Origin: Streptomyces pristinaespiralis
Lineage (GTDB): Bacteria; Actinomycetota; Actinomycetes; Streptomycetales; Streptomycetaceae
Reading direction: 5' to 3'
DNA length: 64,000 nt
Assembly: GCF_001278075.1 (NCBI RefSeq)
Contig: NZ_CP011340.1
Span: forward strand, 6,197,501-6,261,500
Shown here: piece after piece, positions 37,912 through 47,292 of the stretch
Numbering within the stretch: position 1 is the stretch's first letter
Layout of the letters: every line of letters begins with the position of its first letter
The notes under the pieces: generated by a model
The model's input: the letters and a program-made list of their open reading frames with translations, nothing else
What the model was told of the DNA's origin: nothing
The model's database searches: none
Program-made: the position numbers and the translations under genes

Positions 37912-39533
37912 GCACTGCAACGGATACGAAGAAGAAGGCGCCCGCCGGCGAGCGGGTGGCCGACTGGGCGGACGGCAGGCTCGGGATCTACTCGTTGGCC
38001 AAGGCCAACATGCGGAAGATCTTCCCGGACCACTGGTCCTTCATGCTCGGTGAGATCGCCCTCTACAGCTTCATCATCATCATCCTCACGGGTGTGTACC
38101 TGACGCTGTTCTTCCACCCGAGCATGAACGAGATCGAGTACCACGGCTCGTACGTGCCGATGCAGGGCATCCGGATGACCGAGGCGTACGCCTCGACCCT
38201 GGACATCAGCTTCGACGTCCGCGGTGGTCTGCTGATCCGGCAGATCCACCACTGGGCTGCGCTGATCTTCCTGGCCGCCATGTTCGTGCACATGATGCGG
38301 GTGTTCTTCACGGGCGCCTTCCGCAAGCCGCGTGAGATCAACTGGCTGTTCGGCTTCCTGCTGTTCGTCCTCGGCATGTTCACCGGTTTCACCGGTTACT
38401 CGCTCCCGGACGACCTGCTCTCCGGCACCGGTGTCCGCTTCACCCAGGGCGCGATCCTGTCGATGCCGATCGTCGGCACCTACATCTCGATGTTCCTGTT
38501 CGGCGGGGAGTTCCCGGGCCACGACATGGTGGCGCGGTTCTACTCGATCCACATCCTGCTGCTGCCGGGCATCATGCTCGGTCTCGTGGTGGCCCACCTG
38601 ATCCTGGTCTTCTACCACAAGCACACGCAGTTCGCGGGCCCCGGCCGCACGAACAAGAACGTCGTCGGCATGCCGCTGCTGCCGGTGTACATGGCCAAGG
38701 CCGGAGGCTTCTTCTTCCTGGTCTTCGGTGTCATCGCGTTGATCGCCGGCATGTTCACGATCAACCCGGTGTGGGCCCTTGGTCCGTACCGTCCGGACCA
38801 TGTGTCCACCGGCGCCCAGCCCGACTGGTACATGGGCTTCGCCGAGGGTCTCGTCCGCGTGATGCCGGGCTGGGAGATCAACCTGTGGGGCCACACGCTC
38901 GTCCTGGGCGTGTTCATCCCGCTGATGCTCTTCGGTGTGGTCCTCGCGGCGCTGGCGGTCTATCCGTTCATCGAGTCGTGGATCACCGGCGACAAGCGTG
39001 AGCACCACATCCTGGACCGTCCGCGGAACGCTCCGACGCGTACCGCGCTGGGCGTCGCCTGGGTCACCGGCTACGTGATCATGCTGCTCGGTGGTGGAAA
39101 CGACATCTTCGCGACGCACTTCCACCTGTCGATCAACGCGATCACCTGGTTCGTCCGCATCACGTACTTCGTCGGACCGGTCCTCGCGTTCATCATCACC
39201 AAGCGGATCTGCCTGGGTCTGCAGCGGCGCGACAAGGACAAGGTGCTGCACGGACGCGAGTCCGGCATCATCAAGCGCCTGCCGCACGGTGAGTTCGTCG
39301 AGGTGCACGAGCCGCTGGCACAGGGCGACCTGTACAAGCTGACCGCGCACGAGCAGTACAAGCCCGCGGAGATCGGCCCGGACGTCGACGAGAACGGTGT
39401 CCGCCGCAAGGTGAAGCGCACCGAGAAGCTGCGCGCCAGGCTCAGCAAGAGCTACTACGGTGAGCACAACCAGATCGACAAGGCCACCGCGGAGGAGTAC
39501 AAGGAGATCACGAGCGGCCACGGCCACCACTGA
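37908..39533 (+). CDS. qcrB: Cytochrome b subunit of the bcc complex
   Basis: A 541-residue membrane subunit with the two b hemes and quinone sites. Motifs: GLLIRQIHHWAALIF and FVHMMRVFFTGAFR (heme ligands), GFTGYSLPDD, and the second half with PDWYMGFAEGLVR. It has more than eight hydrophobic segments and a long hydrophilic C-terminal tail (about 425-541) typical of actinobacteria. ATG at 37908 overlaps the qcrA stop by 4 nt. It ends the ctaE-qcrCAB operon before a hairpin terminator. This subunit is the known target of Q203-type inhibitors in mycobacteria. Confidence 0.97.
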   Translation: MSTATDTKKKAPAGERVADWADGRLGIYSLAKANMRKIFPDHWSFMLGEIALYSFIIIILTGVYLTLFFHPSMNEIEYHGSYVPMQGIRMTEAYASTLDISFDVRGGLLIRQIHHWAALIFLAAMFVHMMRVFFTGAFRKPREINWLFGFLLFVLGMFTGFTGYSLPDDLLSGTGVRFTQGAILSMPIVGTYISMFLFGGEFPGHDMVARFYSIHILLLPGIMLGLVVAHLILVFYHKHTQFAGPGRTNKNVVGMPLLPVYMAKAGGFFFLVFGVIALIAGMFTINPVWALGPYRPDHVSTGAQPDWYMGFAEGLVRVMPGWEINLWGHTLVLGVFIPLMLFGVVLAALAVYPFIESWITGDKREHHILDRPRNAPTRTALGVAWVTGYVIMLLGGGNDIFATHFHLSINAITWFVRITYFVGPVLAFIITKRICLGLQRRDKDKVLHGRESGIIKRLPHGEFVEVHEPLAQGDLYKLTAHEQYKPAEIGPDVDENGVRRKVKRTEKLRARLSKSYYGEHNQIDKATAEEYKEITSGHGHH

Positions 39534-39561
39534 TCACCTGACCCACACGTCGCCACAGCGG

Positions 39562-39592
39562 AGGGCCCCGTCCACTCGATGGACGGGGCCCT
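39562..39592 (+). terminator. Terminator after qcrB
   Basis: 13-bp perfect stem (39562-39574 with 39580-39592) and a 5-nt loop, 28 bp past the qcrB stop. Confidence 0.85.
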
Positions 39593-39658
39593 TCGCCGTG
39601 CCCGGGGCTGGATAGGGTGGTATCCACCCCTGTCGGCTTGTGGACCCTGGAGCGGACC

Positions 39659-40723
39659 ATGAACGTTGTGACCCCAGTAGGCGGCGACAGCGTGGCGGCC
39701 CACTCCTGGCCGAGCGTGCTGAACGCCCTCCTCGAGAACCGCGACCAGAGCGCGGACGCGACGGCGTGGGCCATGGACCGGATCCTCAGCGGCGAGGCCA
39801 CCGACGCGCAGATCGCCGGCTTCGCGGTCGCCCTGCGCGCGAAGGGCGAGACGGTGGAGGAGATCACCGGTCTGGTGCGGACGATGTACCGCCACGCCAA
39901 TCTGATCGACGTGCCCGGAGGGGGCGTCGACATCGTCGGCACCGGCGGCGACGGCGCCAAGACCGTCAACATCTCCACCATGTCCGCGATCGTCGTCGCC
40001 GGTACGGGCGCGAAGGTGGTCAAGCACGGCAACCGCGCGGCCTCCTCCGCGAGCGGCGCCTCGGACGTCCTGGAGAAGCTCGGGGTCAATCTGGAGCTGA
40101 CCCCGCAGCGGGTGGCGGAGGTCGCGGCCGAGGCGGGCATCACCTTCTGCTTCGCCGTGAAGTTCCACCCGGCGCTGCGGCACGTGGCCATGGCGCGCAA
40201 GGAACTGGGCATCCGGACCGTCTTCAACTTCCTCGGCCCGCTCACCAACCCGGCGAAGGTGACCGCGCAGGCGACCGGCGTCGCCGACGCCCGGATGGCG
40301 CCGATCATGGCCGGCGTACTGGCCGAACGGGGCTCGTCCGCCCTTGTCTTCCGCGGCGACGACGGTCTCGACGAGCTGACGACCACCTCCACCTCCCACG
40401 TCTGGGTGGTGCGGGACGGCGCCGTGCGCGAGGAGACCTTCGATCCGCGGGACATCGGCATCGAGCTGGTCCCGGTCGAGGCGCTGCGGGGCGCGGACGC
40501 GTCGTACAACGCCGACGTGGCACGCCGGCTGCTGGGCGGCGAGACCGGGCCCGTACGGGACGCCGTACTGCTCAACTCGGCGGCGGCGCTGGCGGCCCTC
40601 GAGCCGACCGACGGCACGCTGAACGAGCAGCTGGCGGCCGGAGTGGCACGGGCTGCCCGGTCGATCGACTCCGGCGCGGCGAAGGCGGCGCTGGAGCGCT
40701 GGGTCAAGGCCAGCAACGCGTAG
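39659..40723 (+). CDS. trpD: Anthranilate phosphoribosyltransferase
   Basis: A 354-residue enzyme of tryptophan synthesis that adds the phosphoribosyl group to anthranilate. PRPP/Mg motifs are clear: [35 protein letters not shown] and [17 protein letters not shown] at 39659 with GGAG 7 nt upstream is preferred over an earlier in-frame codon at 39617. No other trp gene is nearby. The qcrB-trpD adjacency is recurrent in actinobacteria (recalled). Bounded by hairpins on both sides, so monocistronic. Confidence 0.95.
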   Translation: MNVVTPVGGDSVAAHSWPSVLNALLENRDQSADATAWAMDRILSGEATDAQIAGFAVALRAKGETVEEITGLVRTMYRHANLIDVPGGGVDIVGTGGDGAKTVNISTMSAIVVAGTGAKVVKHGNRAASSASGASDVLEKLGVNLELTPQRVAEVAAEAGITFCFAVKFHPALRHVAMARKELGIRTVFNFLGPLTNPAKVTAQATGVADARMAPIMAGVLAERGSSALVFRGDDGLDELTTTSTSHVWVVRDGAVREETFDPRDIGIELVPVEALRGADASYNADVARRLLGGETGPVRDAVLLNSAAALAALEPTDGTLNEQLAAGVARAARSIDSGAAKAALERWVKASNA

Positions 40724-40732
40724 CACGGCCCG

Positions 40733-40761
40733 GGGCGCGGTCCGGATGGTGGACCGCGCCC
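40733..40761 (+). terminator. Terminator after trpD
   Basis: 11-bp stem (GGGCGCGGTCC with GGACCGCGCCC) and a 7-nt loop, 10 bp past the trpD stop and about 30 bp before the riboswitch. Confidence 0.75.
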
Positions 40762-40790
40762 TTGCGTCCCCCGCCACGTGTGGCAGGATG

Positions 40791-40885
40791 CTGGCCAAGG
40801 TCATGAGTGACAGCGATTACGGCCCCGGCTCGCTGTCCGGCAACCCTCCGTCCGTGGCGGGGTGCCCCGGGTGAAGACCAGGCCG
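40791..40885 (+). promoter_or_regulatory. SAM-IV-type S-adenosylmethionine riboswitch
   Basis: The RNA begins GGCC-AA-GGTCATGAGTG and closes with GACCAGGCC, giving the P1 stem (40793-40802 with 40874-40883). Inside are CAGCG...CGCTG (P2), the diagnostic CCGGCAACCCTCC run, GGCGGGGTGCCCCGGGTGA and the AAGACC closing strand. This primary sequence matches the SAM-IV class as I remember it (Actinomycetales, sulfur-metabolism genes). It lies about 250 nt before a class V aminotransferase/cysteine desulfurase gene and should lower expression when SAM is abundant. Confidence 0.85.
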
Positions 40886-41132
40886 CAGACAGCAAGGTCT
40901 GTGGCAAGCGCGGACCCCCGCGGCGTCATCGATCGCCGCGTCCCTGGGGTCCTGGTCCTCAAGGGAGCAGTCTCGTGAGCAAGCGAATGCGATAGGGCGT
41001 CTCCGCCCCTTCTTCACCACCCTCCGCACGGCGTCGCCGTGTGTCGAGGCGATCCCGTATCCGGGTTCTGAAGCCGATTCGCCTTTCTCCCCCTGCCTTC
41101 GGTGGGGGTACCCCCAGCTGGGAGATACCGCC
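40886..41132 (+). other. Remainder of the riboswitch leader
   Basis: Between the aptamer and the class V gene lie a CAGAC/GTCTG hairpin (near 40886-40901), the mini-ORF at 40975-40995 and the palindrome TGGGGGTACCCCCA (41102-41115) just before the start codon region. The palindrome could act as the expression platform by affecting ribosome access. No U-tract terminator is seen. Confidence 0.5.
40975..40995 (+). CDS. Possible six-residue leader peptide (MSKRMR)
   Basis: GTG AGC AAG CGA ATG CGA then TAG, with AAGGGAG about 7 nt upstream, a better ribosome site than most. It follows the SAM-IV aptamer and precedes the main gene by 137 nt. Short upstream ORFs are known regulators of sulfur genes in actinobacteria, but those I know of carry Cys codons and this one has none. 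Reported as a possibility only. Confidence 0.3.
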   Translation: MSKRMR

Positions 41133-42521
41133 ATGTCCGTGTACCCGAACGCCGCCGGGACCGCTGCCGCCGACGCCGCCGACCCGTCCCTCTGTGCCCC
41201 GCTGCCGGTCCTCGGCCGGGACGTCACGGTCCCGCTCGTGACCGGCGGCGAAGTCACCTACGCCGCCCTCGACTACGCGGCGAGCGCCCCGGCGCTGCAG
41301 CGGGTGTGGGACGACGTGGCCGCGTACGCCCCGTACTACGGCAGCGTCCACCGGGGCGCCGGGTACCTGTCGCAGCTGTCCACCGACCTGTTCGAGAACA
41401 GCCGGGCCGTGGTGCACGGGTTCCTCGGCTGCCGCGACGGCGACCAGGTGGTCTTCACCCGGTCCACGACCGATTCGCTGAACCTGCTGGCGGCCGCGCT
41501 GCCCGCCGGCTGCGAGGTGTTCGTCTTCGAGACCGAGCACCACGCCTCGCTGCTGCCGTGGAGGAACGCCCGGGTGACGTACCTGGACGCGCCCCGCACG
41601 CCCGGTGAGGCGGTACGGACGCTGGAGCACGCGCTCGCCGGGCGCGACCCTTACGGCCCGGCGCTGGTCTGCGTGACGGGTGCGTCCAACGTGACCGGTG
41701 AGGTGTGGCCGGTGCGGGAACTCGCCGCGGCGGCCCACGCGCACGGCGCCCGGATCGTGCTCGACGCCGCCCAGCTCACCCCCCACCACCCGCTGTCCGT
41801 CGAGGAACTGGACGTCGACTGGGTGGCCTTCTCCGGGCACAAGCTCTACGCCCCGTTCGGCTCCGGTGTGCTCGCCGGCCGGGCGGACTGGCTCCGCGAG
41901 GCCGAGCCCTACCTCGCGGGCGGCGGCGCCTCGCGCACCGTCGCACGGCGCGCGGACGGCGGTGTGGAGGTCGAGTGGCACACCACCGCCGCCCGGCACG
42001 AGGCCGGCTCGCCCAACGTGATCGGCGTCTACTCCATCGCCGCCGCCTGCAAGGCGCTCACCGAGGCCGGCTTCGACCGGCTGGTCGCCCGTGAGCGGCA
42101 TCTGATCGCCAAGGTCCGCGAAGGACTCGCCGAGGTGCCGGAGGTCCGGCTGCTCTCGCTGTTCGGCGACGATGCCCCGCGGGTCGGCGTGCTGTCCTTC
42201 GTGGTGGACGGCTGGAACAGCTCGCACTTCGCCGCGGCGCTGTCCGCCGAGTACGGAATCGGTGTACGGGACGGACTGTTCTGCGCCCACCCGCTGGTGC
42301 GCACCCTGCTGGGCAGCGACCCGCAGGACGTCGGCGAGTGCGGCGCCCCGGAGGCCGGACCGGGGGAGAAGTCGCTCAACGCGATCCGGGTCAGCTTCGG
42401 CGCGGGCACCCCCGACGAGCACGTGGAGCGGTTCGTGCGGGCGGTCAAGGAGCTCGTCCGCGACGGTGCGCAGTGGAAGTACCGCACCGAGGACGGGCGT
42501 TGCGTGCCCGACCGCGGCTGA
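41133..42521 (+). CDS. Class V aminotransferase / cysteine desulfurase-like PLP enzyme
   Basis: A 462-residue PLP enzyme of the SufS/CsdA group. PLP-binding features: ALDYAASAPALQRV at the start, STTDSLNLLA, ETEHHASLLPW, IVLDAAQLTPHHP, and Schiff-base K237 in AFSGHKLYAPFG. The C-terminal loop has FCAHPLVRTLLG, whose Cys may be the sulfur acceptor, but it lacks the usual RxGHHCA context, so desulfurase activity is uncertain. ATG with GGGAG about 10 nt upstream. SAM-IV control points to a role in sulfur amino acid metabolism. It ends 1 nt before the convergent glycerate kinase stop. Confidence 0.88.
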   Translation: MSVYPNAAGTAAADAADPSLCAPLPVLGRDVTVPLVTGGEVTYAALDYAASAPALQRVWDDVAAYAPYYGSVHRGAGYLSQLSTDLFENSRAVVHGFLGCRDGDQVVFTRSTTDSLNLLAAALPAGCEVFVFETEHHASLLPWRNARVTYLDAPRTPGEAVRTLEHALAGRDPYGPALVCVTGASNVTGEVWPVRELAAAAHAHGARIVLDAAQLTPHHPLSVEELDVDWVAFSGHKLYAPFGSGVLAGRADWLREAEPYLAGGGASRTVARRADGGVEVEWHTTAARHEAGSPNVIGVYSIAAACKALTEAGFDRLVARERHLIAKVREGLAEVPEVRLLSLFGDDAPRVGVLSFVVDGWNSSHFAAALSAEYGIGVRDGLFCAHPLVRTLLGSDPQDVGECGAPEAGPGEKSLNAIRVSFGAGTPDEHVERFVRAVKELVRDGAQWKYRTEDGRCVPDRG

Positions 42522-42522
42522 C

Positions 42523-43683
42523 TCACGCCGCGAGCCGGGTCCCCAGCAGCACCATCCGCAGTGCGCGTTCGGCCGCGTCGGCGAGGAACTCACCGGCGCG
42601 GTCCAGCGCTTCCGGCAGCGCAACGGGCGCCGGCACGATCGATCCGTAGGCGTCCACGCCCGCGGCGCGGACCTCGTGGACGCCGTGGCCGAGCGTCCCG
42701 GCGAGAGCCAGCACCGGCACCCCGGCGGCCCGGGCCCGGTGTGCCACCTCGGCCGGGATCTTCCCGCGCACGGTCTGGTTGTCGAGCGCCCCCTCCGCTG
42801 TGATCACCAGGTCGGCGCGGGCCAGCCTGGCGTCCAGATCGACATGGTCCAGCAGCACGTCGAAGCGGGGCAGCAGCCGGGCGCCGAGCGCGGCCAGCCC
42901 CGCGCCGAGCCCGCCCGAGGCGCCCGTGCCGGGGGCGGTCCGCAGGTCGACGGCGGCCGGCAGGGCGGCGGTGAGGTGCCCGGCCCAGTGCTCCAGCGCG
43001 GCAGAGAGCTCCTCGACCTGCGCCGAGGTCGCGCCCTTCTGGGGGCCGAAGACCCTGGCCACGCCGTGCTCGCCGCACAGCACGTTGTACGGGTTGCAGG
43101 CCACCAGGATCTCGGCCGCGCCGACGCGCGGGTCGAGGCCGGCGCCGTCGATCCGCGCGAGACGCGCCAACTCGCGGCCGCCCGGTCGCAGTTCGTGGCC
43201 TTCGGCGTCCAGGAGCCGGACGCCGAGGGCCTGGAGCGCGCCCGCCCCGCCGTCGGAGGTGCCCGAATCGCCGCAGCCGACCAGGATCCGCCGGGCACCG
43301 GTGTCCAGCGCGGCCCGGATCAGCTCCCCCACGCCGTAGGTGGTCGTGGCGCCCGGGTCCCGGCGGTCCGGCGGCACCAGGGCCAGTCCGGCGACGGCAG
43401 CCATCTCGACCACCGCCGTGCCGTCGCCGAGCACGGCGAAGTGGGCCGGCACGGGAATGCCGAGCGGGCCCGTGGCCGGGCGGGGCACCAGCCGGCCGCC
43501 GGTCGCCGCCGCCAGTGCCTCCGCCGTGCCCTCGCCGCCGTCGACCAGCGGAACGAGGTCGATCTCGGCGTCGGGCGCCACCCTGCGCAGCCCCTCCGCG
43601 ATCGCCTCCGCGGCCTCCCGGGCCGTCAGGGACTCCTTGAAACCGGTGGGTGCGACGGCGATACGGAAAGGGGTACGGCTCAT
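42523..43683 (-). CDS. glxK: Glycerate kinase
   Basis: A 386-residue GlxK/GarK-family enzyme phosphorylating glycerate. Motifs: RIAVAPTGFKESLTAREAAEAIAEGL, VDGGEGTAEAL, GCGDSGTSDGGAGALQALG, VFGPQKGAT and DLVITAEGALDNQTVRGK. ATG at 43683 overlaps the upstream transporter's stop by 4 nt, so substrate uptake and first step are coupled. It converges on the class V gene with a 1-nt gap and no visible terminator. From memory, M. tuberculosis also has a glycerate kinase gene near its hesB homolog. Confidence 0.93.
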   Translation of the reverse strand: MSRTPFRIAVAPTGFKESLTAREAAEAIAEGLRRVAPDAEIDLVPLVDGGEGTAEALAAATGGRLVPRPATGPLGIPVPAHFAVLGDGTAVVEMAAVAGLALVPPDRRDPGATTTYGVGELIRAALDTGARRILVGCGDSGTSDGGAGALQALGVRLLDAEGHELRPGGRELARLARIDGAGLDPRVGAAEILVACNPYNVLCGEHGVARVFGPQKGATSAQVEELSAALEHWAGHLTAALPAAVDLRTAPGTGASGGLGAGLAALGARLLPRFDVLLDHVDLDARLARADLVITAEGALDNQTVRGKIPAEVAHRARAAGVPVLALAGTLGHGVHEVRAAGVDAYGSIVPAPVALPEALDRAGEFLADAAERALRMVLLGTRLAA

Positions 43684-45110
43684 GGCTGGGTCTCCAGAAG
43701 GACGGGCACGCCGAGCAGCGGCCAGACGGTGAGGGCGAAGAGCAGCACGACGGCGGCGCTGAGCGGAGCGAGGAGCCCGGACAGCCGCAGCAGATCGCGC
43801 GGGGTGAAGGTGGGCACACCGTCCGGCGGGTCGGCGAAGAGGGTGACCGGCTTGGCGGAGGCGGGCAGCGTGTGGCAGAACCCCGCCGCCGCGGTGGACG
43901 CCAGGGCCGCGGCGACCGGGTTGACCCCGGCGGCGACGGCGGCGGCCACCACCAGAGGTACGAGCACGGACGAGCGGGCGGAACGCGACTGGAGCACCAG
44001 GTGCGCCGCGGTACTGACCACCACGATCACGGTGAGGAACAGCCACGCCGGCAGGTCGCCGGGCAGCCCGCCCACCAGCCACCCGGCCGCGCCGGACTCG
44101 GCCAGCGCCACCCCCATCGCGGTCGTCGCGGCCATGAACAGCAGCAACGGCCAGGGCACCGTCCGCAGCCCGTCCTTCAGCCGTACGGTCCCGAGCGCCG
44201 GCGACGCCGCCACCACCGCGCCGATCAGGGCGACCACCGCCGGCGGCACCCCGTGCAGCGGCTCGCTGCACCACAGCGCCACCACCGTGCCCAGCAACAG
44301 CAGGCACCGGGTCTCCGCGGTGGTCAGCGGACCCGTCACCGCGGTGGGGGAGTGCTCCTGGAGCAGCGCGGGGGTGATCCTGACGGGCCCCCGGCGCTCC
44401 GCCCGCGAGGTCGTGGTCAACAGCACGGTCTCCGCCGCCAGATGCGAGGAGACCACCGCCAACGGCAGTCCCAGCAGCAGCCATTCGACGAAGCCGAGCC
44501 GCTCACCTGTCTGCTCCCACAGCACGCTCACCGTGATCAGATGCGCGCCCGCGCCGATCAGGGTCGCGACGGCGGACAGCAGGACCACCGTCGGGAACAG
44601 CAACGCCAGCATCACCACCAGCCGCCGCCGGTCGACGAGCGCCTTGGCGAGGGCGAGGAACACCGGCATGGCCAGCGCGGCCCGGCCGGACGTGGCGGGC
44701 ACCGCGAACGCGGTGACCACCAGCGCCGCGGTCGTCAGATGCACCAACTGCCGTACGGTGCGCGCCCCGCCGACCAGGAACGCGGCCGCCCGCCCCGCAA
44801 GCCCCGTCCTGGCGACGGCGGCCGCCAGGACGAACGCGCAGATCAGCAGCCAGACCGTCTCGTCGCCGAGGGTGGCGAAGAGGGTGTCGGCGCTGATGAC
44901 GCCGGTCGCGGTGAGCGCCAGACCGGCCCCGAGGGCGACGTAGGTGTCGTCCACGGGTGCGGCGATCCAGGCACAGGTGGCGACTGCGAACACGGCGAGG
45001 GTGAGCCGTGCTTCACCGTTCAGCGACGGGACGACGGTGGGGACGGCGAGCAGCGCGCAGACGCTGAGTGCCGCGCACAGCCAGACCGCCTGGCGGAGGG
45101 AGAGGGTCAC
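43680..45110 (-). CDS. SLC13/DASS-type (CitT/ArsB fold) anion transporter
   Basis: A 476-residue inner-membrane protein with about twelve hydrophobic segments in two repeats. The re-entrant-like motifs SGRAALAMPVFLALAKAL (first half) and the AAGFCHTLPASAKPV stretch (second half) fit divalent-anion:Na+ symporters; weaker forms are labelled SLC13 or citrate-transporter-like. GTG start at 45110. Its overlap with glycerate kinase suggests glycerate or a similar hydroxy acid as substrate. It lies 86 bp after the OmpR-type regulator on the same strand, so transcription may read through. Confidence 0.85.
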   Translation of the reverse strand: MTLSLRQAVWLCAALSVCALLAVPTVVPSLNGEARLTLAVFAVATCAWIAAPVDDTYVALGAGLALTATGVISADTLFATLGDETVWLLICAFVLAAAVARTGLAGRAAAFLVGGARTVRQLVHLTTAALVVTAFAVPATSGRAALAMPVFLALAKALVDRRRLVVMLALLFPTVVLLSAVATLIGAGAHLITVSVLWEQTGERLGFVEWLLLGLPLAVVSSHLAAETVLLTTTSRAERRGPVRITPALLQEHSPTAVTGPLTTAETRCLLLLGTVVALWCSEPLHGVPPAVVALIGAVVAASPALGTVRLKDGLRTVPWPLLLFMAATTAMGVALAESGAAGWLVGGLPGDLPAWLFLTVIVVVSTAAHLVLQSRSARSSVLVPLVVAAAVAAGVNPVAAALASTAAAGFCHTLPASAKPVTLFADPPDGVPTFTPRDLLRLSGLLAPLSAAVVLLFALTVWPLLGVPVLLETQP

Positions 45111-45196
45111 GACGAACAGTCTTGGCGCGGGCCGTGAGCCGCCGATGAGCCGCGAATGAAGGAAGGTTCATCCGCGGACGCACCGTTGAAGACCCT

Positions 45197-45856
45197 CTAC
45201 GGCATCCGGTAGCCCATGCCCCGTACCGTCTCCAGCCGCTCGGCGCCGAGCTTCTTGCGCAGCGCCCGCACATAGACGTCCACGATGTTGGAGCCGGGGT
45301 CGAAGTCGTAGCCCCACACATGGGAGAGGATCTGCTCACGGGACAGCACCTGGCCGGGATGGCGCAGGAACAGCTCCAGCAGCACGAACTCACGCGCCGT
45401 CAGGTCGACCGTCCGCCCCGACACGCGCGCCCGGCGGGTCCGCAGGTCCAGGCCGAGGTCGCCGCTGCGCAGGACCGTGACCTCGGGCGCGCGGGCGGCG
45501 GTGCGCAGCCGCAGCCGTACCCGCGCCAGCAGTTCCTCGAAGCGGAACGGCTTGGTCATCCAGTCGTCGGCGCCGCCCTCGAGGCCGGCGACCGTGTCCC
45601 GTACCGAGTCGCGGGCGGTCAGCACGACCACGGGCAGGGTCACCCGCGACTCGCGCAGCTCGCGCAGCACGGTGAAGCCGTCACGGCCTGGCAGGCCGAT
45701 GTCCAGCAGCATCAGGTCGAAGCGGCCGGACAGGGCGTGGTCGAGAGCGGTGTCGCCGTCGGCGGCGACCGTGGTGGTGAAGCCGTTGGAGCGCAGCCCC
45801 TTCTCGACGAAGGACGCGATCCGCTCCTCGTCCTCGGCGATCAGAATGCGGTTCAC
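45197..45856 (-). CDS. OmpR-family response regulator
   Basis: A 219-residue regulator with receiver domain (AEDEERI acidic pocket, phosphoacceptor D52 in LLDIGLPG, Lys in MTKPF) and winged-helix output domain (LTAREFVLLELFLRHPGQVLSREQILSHVWG, VYVRALRKKLG). GTG at 45856 overlaps the kinase stop by 4 nt. Probably autoregulates its operon and may act on the transporter-glycerate kinase pair downstream. Confidence 0.96.
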   Translation of the reverse strand: MNRILIAEDEERIASFVEKGLRSNGFTTTVAADGDTALDHALSGRFDLMLLDIGLPGRDGFTVLRELRESRVTLPVVVLTARDSVRDTVAGLEGGADDWMTKPFRFEELLARVRLRLRTAARAPEVTVLRSGDLGLDLRTRRARVSGRTVDLTAREFVLLELFLRHPGQVLSREQILSHVWGYDFDPGSNIVDVYVRALRKKLGAERLETVRGMGYRMP

Positions 45857-47292
45857 AGCGCGTCCTCCATGACGAGTACGAATGTGGCCCCTCCGCCGTC
45901 GGTGCGGCGCAGCTCGACCCTGCCTCCCCGGTGCCCCTCCGCGATGGCCCGGACGATGGACAGGCCCAGCCCGGCGCCGCTGGTGCGGGTCCCGCGCCGG
46001 GCGGTGCCGCGACGGAAGCGCTCGAAGATCACCCCGGCGTCCTGCTCCTGCACACCCGGGCCGCTGTCGGCGACGTACAGCTCCAGCCGGCCCTCGAGGG
46101 CGCGTGAGCCGAGCCGTATCCGGGCACCGGGGACGGTGTGCTGCACCGCGTTCTGCGCCAGCTGCACCATGGCCTGGGTGATGCGCTGCGGATCGAGCAG
46201 CGCCTCGCGGTCCGCGACCTGGTCCAGCACCCAGTCCCGCTCGCCCAGCGCCCGCGCCTTCACGAAGACGTCGGCGGTGAGCTCGCCGAGCTGCACCGGC
46301 TCCGGCCGGATGAAGTCCGGCCGCTCGGCCTTGGCCAGCAGCAGCAGGTCCTCCACGATCCGGCTCATCCGGTCGAGCTCGTCGGTGACCAGGCGGATCG
46401 TCTCGCGCTGCTCGGCCGGGTCGTCGCCCATGACCTCCAGATGGCCCCGCACGATGGTGATCGGGGTGCGCAGCTCGTGTCCGGCGTCGTCGACGAACTG
46501 CCGCTGGCCCGCGAAGGCCCGCTCCAGCCGGTCCAGCATGGCGTTGAAGGTCTCGGCGAGTGCGGCGATGTCGTCCCGGCCCTGGACCGGGATCCGCTGG
46601 GTCAGGTCCTGCTCGGTCAGCTGCTCGGCGGTCGCGCGGACCACTCGTACGGGTGCCAGGATGCGGCCGGCCACCACCCATCCGATGCCGGTCGTCAGCA
46701 GCAGCGCCACACCGGAGATCACGAGCAGCGTGCGGAACGCGTCGTCGGCGATGGACCGCTCGCCGTCGGCGTGGAACGCGACGACGAAGGCCGCCGGATG
46801 ACCCGGGCGGGCGGAGTCGATGGGCACCTTCGCCCAGCGGACCTCGCCCTCCGGCCGTCGGAGCACCCCGGAGGAGGCCTTGGAGTCAAGGATCGCCGAG
46901 AGGGAGTTCCGGTCGGGGTGCAGCGCCACGGAGGCGCGTATGTCGCGGGACTGCCGTATGACGTGGAGGTCCTGCCCGGCCGGGCGGGTCAGCCCGAGCA
47001 GTTCCTCGTCCGGGTCGGAGTACTGGCGCTGCAGGAAGACCCGCAGCAGCTTCTCCGGGTCCGTGAAGGTGCGGCCGGTGTCCGGGTCGACGCCCTGGGG
47101 CACGAAGTTCCCGAACTCCTGGGTCTCCTGGGTGAGCAGCTGGTTGATCCGGTGGTCGATGTCGCGCAGCAGCAGTGACCGGGTGGTGGTGGCGACGGCG
47201 GCGAGGGCCACCGTCATCATCAGGAGCAGCCAGAGCAGAATGCGGACCCGCGCGGAGATCCGGCGGTCAGTTCTCTTCACCGGTGTCGTCAT
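45853..47292 (-). CDS. HAMP-containing sensor histidine kinase
   Basis: A 479-residue two-helix sensor: TM1 about 18-38, an extracellular domain of about 145 residues (40-185), TM2 about 186-208, HAMP (209-262), HisKA with H272 in DDAGHELRTPIT, and HATPase_c (NAVQHTVPG, DSGPGVQEQD, GAGLGLSIVRAIAEGHGG-like GHRGG). The extracellular domain has no recognisable ligand fold. Its start lies 26 nt inside the 3' end of the small secreted protein gene, so the three genes form a coupled operon. Confidence 0.95.
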   Translation of the reverse strand: MTTPVKRTDRRISARVRILLWLLLMMTVALAAVATTTRSLLLRDIDHRINQLLTQETQEFGNFVPQGVDPDTGRTFTDPEKLLRVFLQRQYSDPDEELLGLTRPAGQDLHVIRQSRDIRASVALHPDRNSLSAILDSKASSGVLRRPEGEVRWAKVPIDSARPGHPAAFVVAFHADGERSIADDAFRTLLVISGVALLLTTGIGWVVAGRILAPVRVVRATAEQLTEQDLTQRIPVQGRDDIAALAETFNAMLDRLERAFAGQRQFVDDAGHELRTPITIVRGHLEVMGDDPAEQRETIRLVTDELDRMSRIVEDLLLLAKAERPDFIRPEPVQLGELTADVFVKARALGERDWVLDQVADREALLDPQRITQAMVQLAQNAVQHTVPGARIRLGSRALEGRLELYVADSGPGVQEQDAGVIFERFRRGTARRGTRTSGAGLGLSIVRAIAEGHRGGRVELRRTDGGGATFVLVMEDAL

